64,000 nt of DNA from Blautia hydrogenotrophica DSM 10507 (GTDB lineage: Bacteria; Bacillota; Clostridia; Lachnospirales; Lachnospiraceae). Position 1 is the stretch's first letter; every line of letters starts with the position of its first letter. The stretch lies in the NCBI RefSeq assembly GCF_034356035.1, contig NZ_CP136423.1, forward strand, positions 3,038,001-3,102,000, in the 5' to 3' direction. The translations under genes and the position numbers were made by a program. Below the pieces are notes generated by a model. That model had not been told where the DNA came from, did no database searches, and was given only the letters and a program-made list of their open reading frames with translations. Shown here piece after piece: positions 1-8,617 of the stretch.

Positions 1-475
1 TCGCAGGCGTTGTGCTGCTCTGAGCGTTTTGCTCTGTACCAGAAGCCGCAGATGTATTGTTCTGAGCAGTATCTGCTGTGCCCTCCGGCGCAGTCTGCGT
101 AATGTACTCTTCCTTCACATAACCATCGGCGCCATCCAGTTGAATACGCACCCATCCATCTTTTGGATTATCCAGCGCAGTCACACTTTCTCCTGGCTGC
201 AAAGACCCCACGATCTCTCCGTCTGTGGCTGCGCTCGCGCGCACATTCACATTATCGTTAGCATAGACCGTCTTATTCGCCAGCTCAGGTACAGGTGTCG
301 GCGTAGGTGTAGGTGTCGCTGTCACCTTGGGCTTAGGTGTCGGTGACGGTGTAGGCGTCGCTGTCACCACTTCAGCAGGTTCCAGTTCATCGTTCTTTCC
401 AAAACCACAGGCAGTCATAGACACTGCCAGAGTAACCACTATCAAACTCCCCAAAATTTTCTTGGATTTGTTCAT
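1..475 (-). CDS. SH3-domain lipoprotein, C-terminus cut by window edge
   Basis: The reading frame starts at an ATG read leftwards from 475 and runs off the left edge without a stop. The first 22 residues are a lipoprotein signal (basic MNKSKK start, hydrophobic stretch, lipobox ending TAC). A low-complexity Thr-Pro linker follows (alternating TP, about residues 38-60), then a bacterial SH3 domain around residues 65-110 with the usual ANDNVNVRAS and DGWVRI signatures. Such proteins sit on the outer face of the membrane and bind the cell wall. What follows the SH3 domain is rich in Ser/Thr/Gln/Ala and looks like another linker, so a further domain probably lies outside the window. The function of the missing part is unknown. 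Confidence 0.85.
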   Translation of the reverse strand, partial: MNKSKKILGSLIVVTLAVSMTACGFGKNDELEPAEVVTATPTPSPTPKPKVTATPTPTPTPVPELANKTVYANDNVNVRASAATDGEIVGSLQPGESVTALDNPKDGWVRIQLDGADGYVKEEYITQTAPEGTADTAQNNTSAASGTEQNAQSSTTPA

Positions 476-656
476 ACTAAATTCTCCCTTTGTCATGATA
501 AGCAAATGCGTTCGGAAAAAATCACTCTCTCCTTGCGCAAATCAAAGCAGATCAAAGACCCACCATGTTACCCGCCTACCTGTATATTATACCATACTCC
601 CACACACTTTGGCTAGTACCAGGAAATTACACGCTCTCAAACTTCCCTTCCATTCC

Positions 657-974
657 TCACCCGAACAGCCCTATCACTCTCTCCGTGATAAAAACTGCCA
701 CACAAGCACAGGCTGCCACTGTAAGAAGACTCTTTTCCCTATAAGCCGCCGCCAAAGCTACCGCAAATCCCACAAATGCTGACCAGATACTAGAAGTAGC
801 CGATAAAATCGCCGGAAACGTCATGGCAGCGAGACAGGCATACGGCACATAAAACAAAAAAGAACGTATAAACGGACTGGTAATCTCTTTTTTCACCAGT
901 GCCAGCGGAAGCATACGAATCAGATAAGTCACTCCCGCCATTACAAAAATCATCAGATAAATATTATTCTCCAC
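657..974 (-). CDS. azlD: AzlD family branched-chain amino acid exporter subunit
   Basis: A 105-residue, very hydrophobic protein with four likely membrane segments and the family pattern TYLIRMLPLALV near the N-terminus. AzlD is the small partner of AzlC; together they export branched-chain amino acids and toxic analogues such as 4-azaleucine in Bacillus. Its start overlaps the end of azlC by 11 bases, so the two are translationally coupled. Length is normal for the family. There is no Lrp-type regulator gene beside it. Confidence 0.9.
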   Translation of the reverse strand: MENNIYLMIFVMAGVTYLIRMLPLALVKKEITSPFIRSFLFYVPYACLAAMTFPAILSATSSIWSAFVGFAVALAAAYREKSLLTVAACACVAVFITERVIGLFG

Positions 975-1686
975 CTGCCGTTCCCTCCTTCTTCTCTTGA
1001 ATCGGATTCAACCATGCGGCGATTCCTGCCGTCATCACTGTAGTGATAATAACGATTAAGCTTGAAGAAATCTGTCTATGCAAGGGCAGATAAGATAGCA
1101 GAGTGCTCATCGCCATCGCTCCCACAACCACTTCCAGAACTGCTGAATTCTTCTTACACGGCGGAATAATCACCGCCAAAAACATTCCATAGATTGCCAC
1201 ACTCAGAGCGCTGACTACAAAATCCGGCAAAAGATTTCCTGAAATTGCTCCCACCAATGTCCCCAAAGTCCAGCCTGGAATCGCTACTGCCATCGCCCCA
1301 TAATTATACCAAGGGCTTACTGCCCCTTCCTGACTAGCACTCACACCAAAAATTTCATCCGTCACACCAAAAGCCACCAGATATCGATGCCCCCACGCTG
1401 CTTTTCTATCCAACTTTTGGGATAGTGAAAAAGACATCAGACAATATCTCAGATTGATAATCAGCTGCGTCAAAGCCATCTCATAATAGGTTCCCCCTGT
1501 GACAATGAGATTCAAACCAGCAAACTGCCCGGCGGAAGTCAGATTCGTCAGAGATATCAACACTGCCTGTCCAATATTCAGTCCCGCGGATACCGCCATC
1601 ATCCCAAAAGTAAAGGCTACTGCAAAGTAACCCAGCGCGATAGGGATTCCATCTTTTAGTCCTCTCTGAAATGCTCTCTTTTCCAT
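964..1686 (-). CDS. azlC: AzlC family branched-chain amino acid exporter
   Basis: A 240-residue multi-pass membrane protein containing the AzlC signature GIPIALGYFAVAFTFG and a later RYCLMSFSLSQKL segment. I start it at the ATG at 1686, which has an AGGGAACT-like ribosome binding site; the open frame continues upstream to 1836 but that extension lacks a site and is not part of the family. With AzlD it forms an export pair for branched-chain amino acids. The overlap with azlD marks a two-gene operon. The substrate is taken from the family, not from the sequence. Confidence 0.9.
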   Translation of the reverse strand: MEKRAFQRGLKDGIPIALGYFAVAFTFGMMAVSAGLNIGQAVLISLTNLTSAGQFAGLNLIVTGGTYYEMALTQLIINLRYCLMSFSLSQKLDRKAAWGHRYLVAFGVTDEIFGVSASQEGAVSPWYNYGAMAVAIPGWTLGTLVGAISGNLLPDFVVSALSVAIYGMFLAVIIPPCKKNSAVLEVVVGAMAMSTLLSYLPLHRQISSSLIVIITTVMTAGIAAWLNPIQEKKEGTAGGE

Positions 1687-1802
1687 AGTTCCCTGTTCTT
1701 CCCTCTCAAAAAAGTATTCAATATCGTTAAGACCACTCTTCTGCGCGGCCTGCCGACCTAAAAAATTGTAACATCGAAACAAAAGATATTCAAGTGGGAA
1801 GA

Positions 1803-1840
1803 CCAAAAGAAAAGACATGCCAGCCCTCACCAACATGTCT
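1803..1840 (-). terminator. Intrinsic terminator after the sugar operon
   Basis: AGACATG (1834-1840 read leftwards) pairs with CATGTCT (1813-1819), followed on the minus strand by a T-rich tract TTTTCTTTT. It lies about 140 bases beyond the stop of the kinase gene and ahead of azlC, so it should separate the two units. Confidence 0.6.
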
Positions 1841-1978
1841 CAGTTTCTTCTCTGTTTCGAATTTTATCTGTCTGTACCACCTTCAGCCGATCGGATAGAC
1901 AAAGATTCCCTTCTCTATCCGGCTCGATACCACAGCCAGTTCACAGCATTGTTATTCGCAGTCCATTACCCGACAAAT

Positions 1979-3451
1979 TTAAGCTTCCAATGTCTGGTAC
2001 AATGCTTTCACTGCTGGATAAATCTCTCGAAACTTCTGGTATCTCTCCTCGTACTTCTGAACCAACTCTGGCTCCGGTTCCACAGTCCCTGCAACTTTCA
2101 CCAGATTCTCAGCAGCAGAGGCGACATCTGGATACTCCCCGCAGCCTACGGCTGCCAGCATCGCCGCCCCTAGAGCCGGTCCTTCTTCATTCTCCAGAAG
2201 TTCCAGTTTTAAGTTCATCACATTTGCAATAATCCTGCGCCAGAGAGGACTCTTCGCACCACCTCCGCAAATTCGACTGCTGCTGATATGATTTCCCAGA
2301 CTCCGAGCTACTTCTAGGGAATCTCTCAGTGCAAAAGCCACTCCCTCCAATACGGCCTGCGTCATATCCTCCCGGGTCGTGTCCATAGACATCCCCAGAA
2401 ACAGCGCTCTGGCCCTCGGATCATTGTGAGGAGAACGCTCTCCCATCAGATAGGGCAGGTAAAACACCCGGTTCTCGCCTAGCCTCCGTATTTTTGACTG
2501 TTCACCTGCAAAATCTGTAGTCTTTAGAATCTGCTCCTCCCACCATTTATTGCAGGATGCCGCGCTCAGCATACAGCCCATGAGATGGTAATGGCCGTCC
2601 GCATGTCCAAACGAATGGAGCGCATTGTGCTCATCAACACCAAAGCTTTTGCTGGACACAAAAATAGTCCCAGACGTTCCCAGAGATAAATTGCATCTGC
2701 TATCTCCGACAGTACCTGTCCCGACAGCAGCAGCAGCATTATCTCCCGCTCCGGCAATCACCTTTACCGCGCCGGACAGTCCCAACTCTTTGGCTGTCTC
2801 TGCTCTGAGTGTGCCAACCACCTCGTAACTCTCATATACTCTCGGCAGCATCTTTTCTGTCACTGAACAAATTTGGAGCATCTGCTGCGACCACTGACGT
2901 TTTTTCACATCCAGAAGTAAAGTTCCAGACGCATCGGAAACCTCTGTACAGAAGCTTCCCGTCAGCCTATATGCCAGATAATCCTTGGGCAGCATAATCT
3001 TAGCAATTCTCCTGAAGTTCTCCGGTTCATGCTTTTTCATCCACAAAATCTTTGGAGCGGTAAACCCTGCAAACGCGATGTTGGCCGTGTATTCTGACAA
3101 CTTTTCTTTCCCAATGACCTCGTTTAGATAGTCGGTCTCCTCAAAAGACCGCCCGTCATTCCACAAAATTGCCGGACGTATCACGTGGTCCTGCTCATCC
3201 AGTGTCACCAGCCCGTGCATCTGTCCACCGAAGCTGATACCCGCCACCTGACTTTTATCTGTGTCCAAGAGTAGTTCCCGGATGCCCTCCATCGTCTGGG
3301 TATACCAATCTTCCGGCTGCTGTTCCGACCAGCCCGGCTGTGGAAAATACAGCGGGTACTCTCTTGAAACAATCTTTTTTATCTGTCCCTTCCCATCCAT
3401 CAGCAAAAGTTTTACCGCAGATGTCCCGAGATCTACTCCGATATATAACAT
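1979..3451 (-). CDS. xylB: FGGY-family carbohydrate kinase, xylulokinase type
   Basis: A full-length (490 residues) two-domain sugar kinase of the actin-like ATPase fold. The N-terminal phosphate loop is DLGTSAVKLLLMDGKG, the xylulokinase-type GGQMHGLV motif is near residue 75, and the adenosine-binding GAGDNAAAAVGTGTVG region is in the second domain. It phosphorylates a ketopentose, most simply D-xylulose to xylulose 5-phosphate, feeding the pentose phosphate pathway. It begins 8 bases after the dehydrogenase stop with an AGGAGG site. The neighbours (polyol-type dehydrogenase, sugar ABC importer) fit xylulokinase, but other ketoses cannot be excluded from sequence alone. Confidence 0.88.
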   Translation of the reverse strand: MLYIGVDLGTSAVKLLLMDGKGQIKKIVSREYPLYFPQPGWSEQQPEDWYTQTMEGIRELLLDTDKSQVAGISFGGQMHGLVTLDEQDHVIRPAILWNDGRSFEETDYLNEVIGKEKLSEYTANIAFAGFTAPKILWMKKHEPENFRRIAKIMLPKDYLAYRLTGSFCTEVSDASGTLLLDVKKRQWSQQMLQICSVTEKMLPRVYESYEVVGTLRAETAKELGLSGAVKVIAGAGDNAAAAVGTGTVGDSRCNLSLGTSGTIFVSSKSFGVDEHNALHSFGHADGHYHLMGCMLSAASCNKWWEEQILKTTDFAGEQSKIRRLGENRVFYLPYLMGERSPHNDPRARALFLGMSMDTTREDMTQAVLEGVAFALRDSLEVARSLGNHISSSRICGGGAKSPLWRRIIANVMNLKLELLENEEGPALGAAMLAAVGCGEYPDVASAAENLVKVAGTVEPEPELVQKYEERYQKFREIYPAVKALYQTLEA

Positions 3452-3459
3452 AACTCCTC

Positions 3460-4512
3460 CTATTCTACTTTTATCACAGCTTTCACCAGGTCGGTCTTAT
3501 TGTTCACCGCCTCGTCAAATGCCTCCTGAATATGCTCCAAATCGAACTCATGAGTGACGATGCTCTTCACATCGATGGCTCCGCTAGCAACTGCCGATAT
3601 TGCCTTCGGATAGATATTGCGGTAGCGGAAAACAGATTTGATGGAAGCCTCTTTATCCATAATTTGAGCAAAATTATAATTGATCTCCTCCTGAGCAGAA
3701 ATCCCCACCAGTGTAATAGTTCCGCCCCTTCTTACCAAGAATGGAGTCTGTGCTATGGTCACCGCAGATCCTGCTGTCTCAAACACCACATCACCGCCTC
3801 TGCCACCTGTCAGCCTCTCCACTTCCTGGAACACATCTTTTTCCTTACTGTTGATCACTGCAGTGGCCCCCAGCTCTTTCGCCTTTTCCAGGCGGGCATC
3901 CACCAAGTCCACGACAATCATCTGTCCGGCTCCATGGGCCTTGCACGCCAGCAGCGTCACCAGACCGATACAACCTGCTCCCAAAATCACTACGGTATCA
4001 CCCGTCTGCACCTCGCCTTGATTCGCTGCATAAAAGCCCACGGACAGTGGCTCGATCAGACACCCCTCCAGAGTCGACATATTTTCTGGCAGCTTAAAGC
4101 ACATATCCTCTGGGAATGCAATGTACTGTTCATAGCACCCCTGAACCGGCGGCGTGGCCAAAAACACGACATCTGGACACAGATTATAGTGCCCGCTCTT
4201 GCAGAACTCACATTTGCCGCAAGTAATGCCAGGCTCCAAAGCAACCCGGTCTCCCACCTTCAAATCCGTTACCTCTTTCCCGACTTCTACGACAGTACCT
4301 GCGCACTCATGGCCCAGCATGAAATCCTCTGATAAGTCCACCTTATACGCACCGCAGCAGCCGTGATGAAAATAATGTACATCCGAACCACAGATTCCCA
4401 CATACTCGATCTTCACTAAAACCTGCTTTCCTTCCGCCTTCGGCACAGGAATCTCTTTGAGTATCATCTTATCTATTCCCTGCATATAAGCGCCTTTTTG
4501 CATTTTCATCAT
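3460..4512 (-). CDS. Zinc-dependent polyol dehydrogenase, MDR family
   Basis: A 350-residue medium-chain dehydrogenase close to sorbitol/xylitol dehydrogenases. Catalytic zinc ligands are seen in GICGSDVHYFHHG and GHECAGTV, structural-zinc cysteines in CGKCEFCKSGHYNLC, and the NAD-binding glycine motif is GAGCIGLV followed by an acidic residue in VVDLVDA, which favours NAD over NADP. It would oxidise a polyol to a ketose that the adjacent FGGY kinase phosphorylates. The start at 4512 has AAGGAGA nine bases upstream; an in-frame upstream ATG at 4554 lacks one. Xylitol, sorbitol, ribitol or arabitol are all possible substrates. Confidence 0.88.
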   Translation of the reverse strand: MMKMQKGAYMQGIDKMILKEIPVPKAEGKQVLVKIEYVGICGSDVHYFHHGCCGAYKVDLSEDFMLGHECAGTVVEVGKEVTDLKVGDRVALEPGITCGKCEFCKSGHYNLCPDVVFLATPPVQGCYEQYIAFPEDMCFKLPENMSTLEGCLIEPLSVGFYAANQGEVQTGDTVVILGAGCIGLVTLLACKAHGAGQMIVVDLVDARLEKAKELGATAVINSKEKDVFQEVERLTGGRGGDVVFETAGSAVTIAQTPFLVRRGGTITLVGISAQEEINYNFAQIMDKEASIKSVFRYRNIYPKAISAVASGAIDVKSIVTHEFDLEHIQEAFDEAVNNKTDLVKAVIKVE

Positions 4513-4559
4513 TCTATCATTCTCCTTTCTTCTTTTCCAGTCTTTTGTTTTCACTATTG

Positions 4560-4593
4560 AGGATGCCCGGCAAGTCTTCTCTCGCCGGGCATC
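4560..4593 (-). other. Strong GC stem-loop inside the sugar operon
   Basis: GATGCCCGGC and GCCGGGCATC form a perfect ten-base-pair stem with a 12-base loop between the binding-protein stop and the dehydrogenase start. There is no T tract on the minus strand, so it is more likely an RNA-stabilising or processing hairpin that raises the level of the upstream transporter mRNA than a full terminator. Confidence 0.7.
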
Positions 4594-4643
4594 TATACTA
4601 CATATTAGATATCAAATCTTACCACCAAGACTCGGCGATCCCA

Positions 4644-5717
4644 TTATTCTGCCGCGAGAGTACCGTCATCTGAGATTTCTCCATTGTCCACATAGATCTG
4701 AATATATTCTTCTACGTTGTCTGCATTGATCTCCGGTGCGTCTACATAGTCATTGACTTCTGTTATTTCCATCTCACCGTTCAATACTTTCTCCGCGTAT
4801 TCCATATTCTTCTCGGCCAGTTCAGAAGCTGACTGAAGCGCAGTGGAAGTCAAAAGTCCTTCTTTAATCAACAAGCAGCCCTGTGCGGTTCCATCCACAC
4901 CATAAGCCAGGAAGCTCGCCTTGCCATCTTTGATATAGTCACTGTCACCGCGAATTGCCTCGATTGCTCCAGCAGCCATGTTATCGTTCATAGAGATAAT
5001 CGCGTCAATATGTTTTCCGGCTTGGACCCAGGATTCCATCAATGTCATCGCCTCATCGCTGTTCCAGTTTGCATAATCTTCATAGAGAATGTTGACATCA
5101 TCCCGTTTGTCAAAGAAATAGGTATCCCATGCCTCGCGACGTTTCTCTGCGTGATAGTTCCCGGATGGCCCACGCAACACCACCACATTCGCATTTTCTG
5201 GAATCTCTTCCACCGCACGTTCTGCACTCACCTGAGCCTGAGCTACCGGGTCTGCATCCACGGTACCCGTCCCTTCCATCACAGAGTCATCATCGCTTCC
5301 GTCCAGGTCACTTTGATGTGTGGTGGGGTTCGTAGTGATTACCGGAATACCTGCGTCTACCAGATTTTTCACATAAGGAGCCTGCGCAGCGTTGTTGTTA
5401 GATTGTACAATCACCAGATCGTATTGTTTTGTGATACAGTCTTCCAACAAACCATTTTCTGTGTTGTCATCTCCTTCACCGCTGACACAGGTCAGTTCAA
5501 TGTCATCATAGCCTTCCGCAGCTTTCTTCATCTCCTCGGTCATCCAGGCTGCAAAAGTATCCGCGCTAGCTCGCGCCACAAAGCAGACTCTCTTCGCGTC
5601 ACCTGAACCAGCCGCATCCGCATCCGTACTTGTCTCTGAACTGTTTCCTCCGCAAGCAGCCATTGACATTACCATCACAGCACCCAACAACACCGCACAA
5701 ATTTTCCTGAATTTCAT
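4644..5717 (-). CDS. Sugar ABC transporter substrate-binding lipoprotein
   Basis: A 357-residue periplasmic-binding-protein-like lipoprotein (RbsB/peripla_BP_4 class). The signal peptide ends with the lipobox SMAAC at residue 22, then an Ala/Ser/Asp-rich linker, then the ligand-binding fold with VCFVARASADTFAAWM, IVQSNNNAAQAPYVKNLVDAGIPVITTN and AIISMNDNMAAGAIEAI, all typical of ribose/galactose-type binders. It captures the sugar or polyol outside the cell and delivers it to the permease encoded upstream. An excellent AGGGAGGAAA site precedes the ATG. The ligand is not readable from sequence. Confidence 0.9.
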   Translation of the reverse strand: MKFRKICAVLLGAVMVMSMAACGGNSSETSTDADAAGSGDAKRVCFVARASADTFAAWMTEEMKKAAEGYDDIELTCVSGEGDDNTENGLLEDCITKQYDLVIVQSNNNAAQAPYVKNLVDAGIPVITTNPTTHQSDLDGSDDDSVMEGTGTVDADPVAQAQVSAERAVEEIPENANVVVLRGPSGNYHAEKRREAWDTYFFDKRDDVNILYEDYANWNSDEAMTLMESWVQAGKHIDAIISMNDNMAAGAIEAIRGDSDYIKDGKASFLAYGVDGTAQGCLLIKEGLLTSTALQSASELAEKNMEYAEKVLNGEMEITEVNDYVDAPEINADNVEEYIQIYVDNGEISDDGTLAAE

Positions 5718-5776
5718 TTTGTTTCCTCCCTTTCATTTTTTATCACTGACACGCTCTTGCGTGCTCAATATGATCT

Positions 5777-6757
5777 TTAAGCCTTCTCTTCTTTTTTCTC
5801 ATCTTTTACAATGACCTTCTGCGATTTTTTGGACTTGCTGACCACGTCAAAGGCCACAGCCAGTACAATGATAAAGCCTTCGATTACCTGCTGGATATAT
5901 GGGTTCACTCCCACCAGATTCATGACATTCTCTAAAAATCCAATGATAAATGCTCCGGCAATGGTTCCACTGACAGTGCCGATTCCACCTGTAAAGGAAG
6001 TTCCTCCGACAATCGCCGCAGTAAGTCCAGTCATCTCATAGCCTACGGCTCCATTCGGAAGGCCCGCATTGTTACGTGCCATAAAGATCATTCCTGCAAC
6101 GCCTACCAAAAGTCCATTGATAATATAGGACTTGTAAATACTCTTCTTAGAGTTAATACCACTGGCTTCCGCAGCGCTTCGGCTTCCACCGATCGCGTAT
6201 AGTCCACGACCATAACGAGTATTGTTCACGATATACCAGATTACAATTGAGATACAGACAACAATGATGACCGGAACCGGAATCGGCCCAATCGTGCCCT
6301 GGCCGACTTTTACAAAATCACCCAACTGTAGAATATTCTGACCACCTGTATAATACAGAGCCAAACCCCTGGCCGCCTGCTGCATACCTAAGGTAGCAAT
6401 AAAAGCCGGTACATTAAAATTCGCCACAAACAAGGCATTGATGAGGTTACACCCTACGGCCACCACCAGAGCAACCAGCACTGCCACGAACATAGATTGC
6501 GTACTCTTATAGGCTGAGACAGACAGTACACCGGCCAAAGCCAGCACCGAGCCTACAGACAAATCCAGAAAACCACTCACAATCAGAAGCATTTCCCCGT
6601 AGGCAATCAAGATTCCCACGCATAACTGGCGTGCTACATTAATTAGGTTACTGCTCTGAATGAAGTAAGGACTTATCAGACTACAGGCAATAAATAAAAT
6701 TACAAGTACAATGTAAATACTAAATTTTTGTAAATAATGTGATGCTTTTGCGTTCAT
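5777..6757 (-). CDS. Sugar ABC transporter permease, RbsC type
   Basis: A 326-residue integral membrane protein with about eight to ten membrane segments and the family segments LIAYGEMLLIVSGFLDLSVG and GLPNGAVGYEMTGLTAAIVGG. The C-terminus is a charged, Lys/Glu-rich tail. I take the ATG at 6757, which has TAGGAGGGG just upstream, over an upstream in-frame start without a site. It lies 10 bases after the ATPase gene. It forms the membrane channel of an importer for a monosaccharide or polyol; as usual in this family one gene gives a homodimer. Confidence 0.9.
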   Translation of the reverse strand: MNAKASHYLQKFSIYIVLVILFIACSLISPYFIQSSNLINVARQLCVGILIAYGEMLLIVSGFLDLSVGSVLALAGVLSVSAYKSTQSMFVAVLVALVVAVGCNLINALFVANFNVPAFIATLGMQQAARGLALYYTGGQNILQLGDFVKVGQGTIGPIPVPVIIVVCISIVIWYIVNNTRYGRGLYAIGGSRSAAEASGINSKKSIYKSYIINGLLVGVAGMIFMARNNAGLPNGAVGYEMTGLTAAIVGGTSFTGGIGTVSGTIAGAFIIGFLENVMNLVGVNPYIQQVIEGFIIVLAVAFDVVSKSKKSQKVIVKDEKKEEKA

Positions 6758-6767
6758 TTTTCCCCTC

Positions 6768-8267
6768 CTACTGTTGATTTCTAAGACCTGTCGCATACAT
6801 CATGATTGTCTCTTGGGAGAATTCACTCTTGTCAATACAACCGCTGATTTTTCCCTGGCACATGATATAAATACGATCACACATTCCCAGCAGCTCTGGC
6901 AGCTCAGAAGATACCATAATCACCGCTTTGTTTTCTTTCACGATCTCCGTAATCAGCTTATAAATCTCAAACTTCGCTCCTACGTCAATTCCACGGGTCG
7001 GCTCATCCAGAATCATAATCTCCGGATTGCAGAGCATCCATCTGGCCAGAAGTACCTTCTGCTGATTTCCACCGGACAGCTTTGAGATCTCTGTCTCCAT
7101 GGAGGGGGTCTTCACATTCATCTTCTGAAACATTTCCAGGACTTCCGTCTGTTCTTTTTTCTTATGTGTATAGCCACCGTATATGTAACGCTCCAAGCTG
7201 GCCAGACTCGCGTTCTCCTGTACACTTCTGACAGGCACGATTCCGTCGTCACGTCTGCTCTCCGATAGCATAATCAGTCCCTTATGTATGCTGTCCGCCA
7301 CACTCTTAATGTTTACCTCTTGCCCGTCGATTTTCACGTTTCCAGATTCATGAGGGTCCAGCCCAAAAACAGCTCTCATTGTCTCCGTACGCCCGGCTCC
7401 CACCAGACCCGCAAATCCCACGATCTCTCCTTTGCGGGCATAGAAACTGACATCCTCAAACACACCTTTTTGAGAGTAATGCTCCACCTCTATCGCTTTC
7501 TCTCCGATCGTAACCTCTTCTTTCGGATAGACATTGGAGATCTTACGCCCAACCATGCGTGAAATCACTGTATCCAAATCTAAGTCTGCGGCCCTGTCTG
7601 TCGACACCACGCTCCCATCGCGCAAAACCGTGATATCGTCAGCAATCTTAAATACCTCCTCCATTTTGTGTGAGATGTAAATAATCGCCACACCTTTGGC
7701 TTTTAATTCCTCGATTTTTTTAAACAACTGCTGTACTTCTCTCTCTGTGATGGAAGAGGTGGGTTCGTCCATGATGATAATCTGTGCGTTATTGGTGACT
7801 GCCTTGATAATCTCCAGCATCTGGATATCAGACACTGTCAATGTCTTTAGCTTCTGTGTCGGAGAATACGGGAGACCTTCTTCCCTTAGAAATTGCTGTG
7901 CCTCTTTTCTCACCTGTTTCCAATTTACTTTCCCAAACTTATTCACTGGAAGACGACCCAAAAATAAATTTTCTTCCACTGACAATTCAGGAACATAGTT
8001 CAATTCCTGGGCAATCATGGAAATTCCCTTTTCTCTCGCCTGAATGGGATTCCTGATATCCACTGGTTTTTCATCAATAAAAATCTGTCCCTTGTCCGCC
8101 TTGTACAGCCCCATGATGATCTTCATCAACGTGGATTTACCCGCCCCATTCTCACCACACAGGGCATGCACGGTTCCTTTGCGAACTGAGAAATCAATGT
8201 TGCTCAGCGCCTTTACACCGGGAAAGGATTTCTCGATTCCAGCAACCCGCATCTTGATCTCATCCAT
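6768..8267 (-). CDS. Sugar ABC transporter ATP-binding protein, RbsA type (two ABC domains)
   Basis: A 499-residue ATPase with two tandem ABC domains, as in RbsA/XylG/MglA. The first has an intact Walker A (GENGAGKST, near residue 39) and Walker B (IIIMDEPTSS); the second has the degenerate Walker A GLVGAGRTE normal for this family, with signature LSGGNQQKV and Walker B IMILDEPTRGIDVG. It powers the importer made with the two genes downstream. It is the first gene of the operon, begins with a GGGAGGAG site, and faces the ROK regulator across a 350-base AT-rich spacer, where the controlling promoter must be. Confidence 0.92.
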   Translation of the reverse strand: MDEIKMRVAGIEKSFPGVKALSNIDFSVRKGTVHALCGENGAGKSTLMKIIMGLYKADKGQIFIDEKPVDIRNPIQAREKGISMIAQELNYVPELSVEENLFLGRLPVNKFGKVNWKQVRKEAQQFLREEGLPYSPTQKLKTLTVSDIQMLEIIKAVTNNAQIIIMDEPTSSITEREVQQLFKKIEELKAKGVAIIYISHKMEEVFKIADDITVLRDGSVVSTDRAADLDLDTVISRMVGRKISNVYPKEEVTIGEKAIEVEHYSQKGVFEDVSFYARKGEIVGFAGLVGAGRTETMRAVFGLDPHESGNVKIDGQEVNIKSVADSIHKGLIMLSESRRDDGIVPVRSVQENASLASLERYIYGGYTHKKKEQTEVLEMFQKMNVKTPSMETEISKLSGGNQQKVLLARWMLCNPEIMILDEPTRGIDVGAKFEIYKLITEIVKENKAVIMVSSELPELLGMCDRIYIMCQGKISGCIDKSEFSQETIMMYATGLRNQQ

Positions 8268-8617
8268 ATTCTACTCCTCCCTTTCTTTATTCTCCTGCTT
8301 TAGTAGTATTCTACCTCCCTCCCCAATCTTCTGTCAATTGTTTTATTTAAGTTTGTGGTATTTTACAATTTTTGTTTTTAATTTTTATGCATTATATACT
8401 ATTTTATCTCTATTTTTCTGTAAATAATTATTTTTTTAACAATCATTTTTATAAATCATTTTATTTATCTTATCCTCTTATTACGGTGTGTCCCTTCTTA
8501 ACGGAGCGTTTATCAAAAAACAGGTTGACGAATCCTAAGACTTACCGTATCTTGTAATTATAATAAATTCTTCGCACAATCACAAATTCCACGCGAAGAA
8601 GGAAGAGGTGAGTACAT
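8268..8617. other. AT-rich divergent promoter region
   Basis: The 350 bases between the importer operon and the ROK gene are strongly AT-rich and hold no gene. A TATAAT box (8559-8564) on the plus strand suits the ROK gene. A segment GTTTTATTTAAGTTTG near 8340-8355 faintly resembles a XylR operator but is not a clean palindrome. A short copy of the dispersed repeat core (ACGGAGCGTTTAT, 8501-8513) is also present. Confidence 0.5.

Noticed and set aside
290..370. Short tandem GTGTAGGTGTCG-like repeat as a microsatellite or regulatory element
   Set aside because: It encodes the Thr-Pro linker of the lipoprotein read on the minus strand.
8300..8480. Very AT-rich stretch as a replication origin
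   Set aside because: No DnaA-box cluster or dnaA/dnaN neighbour; it is a divergent promoter region.
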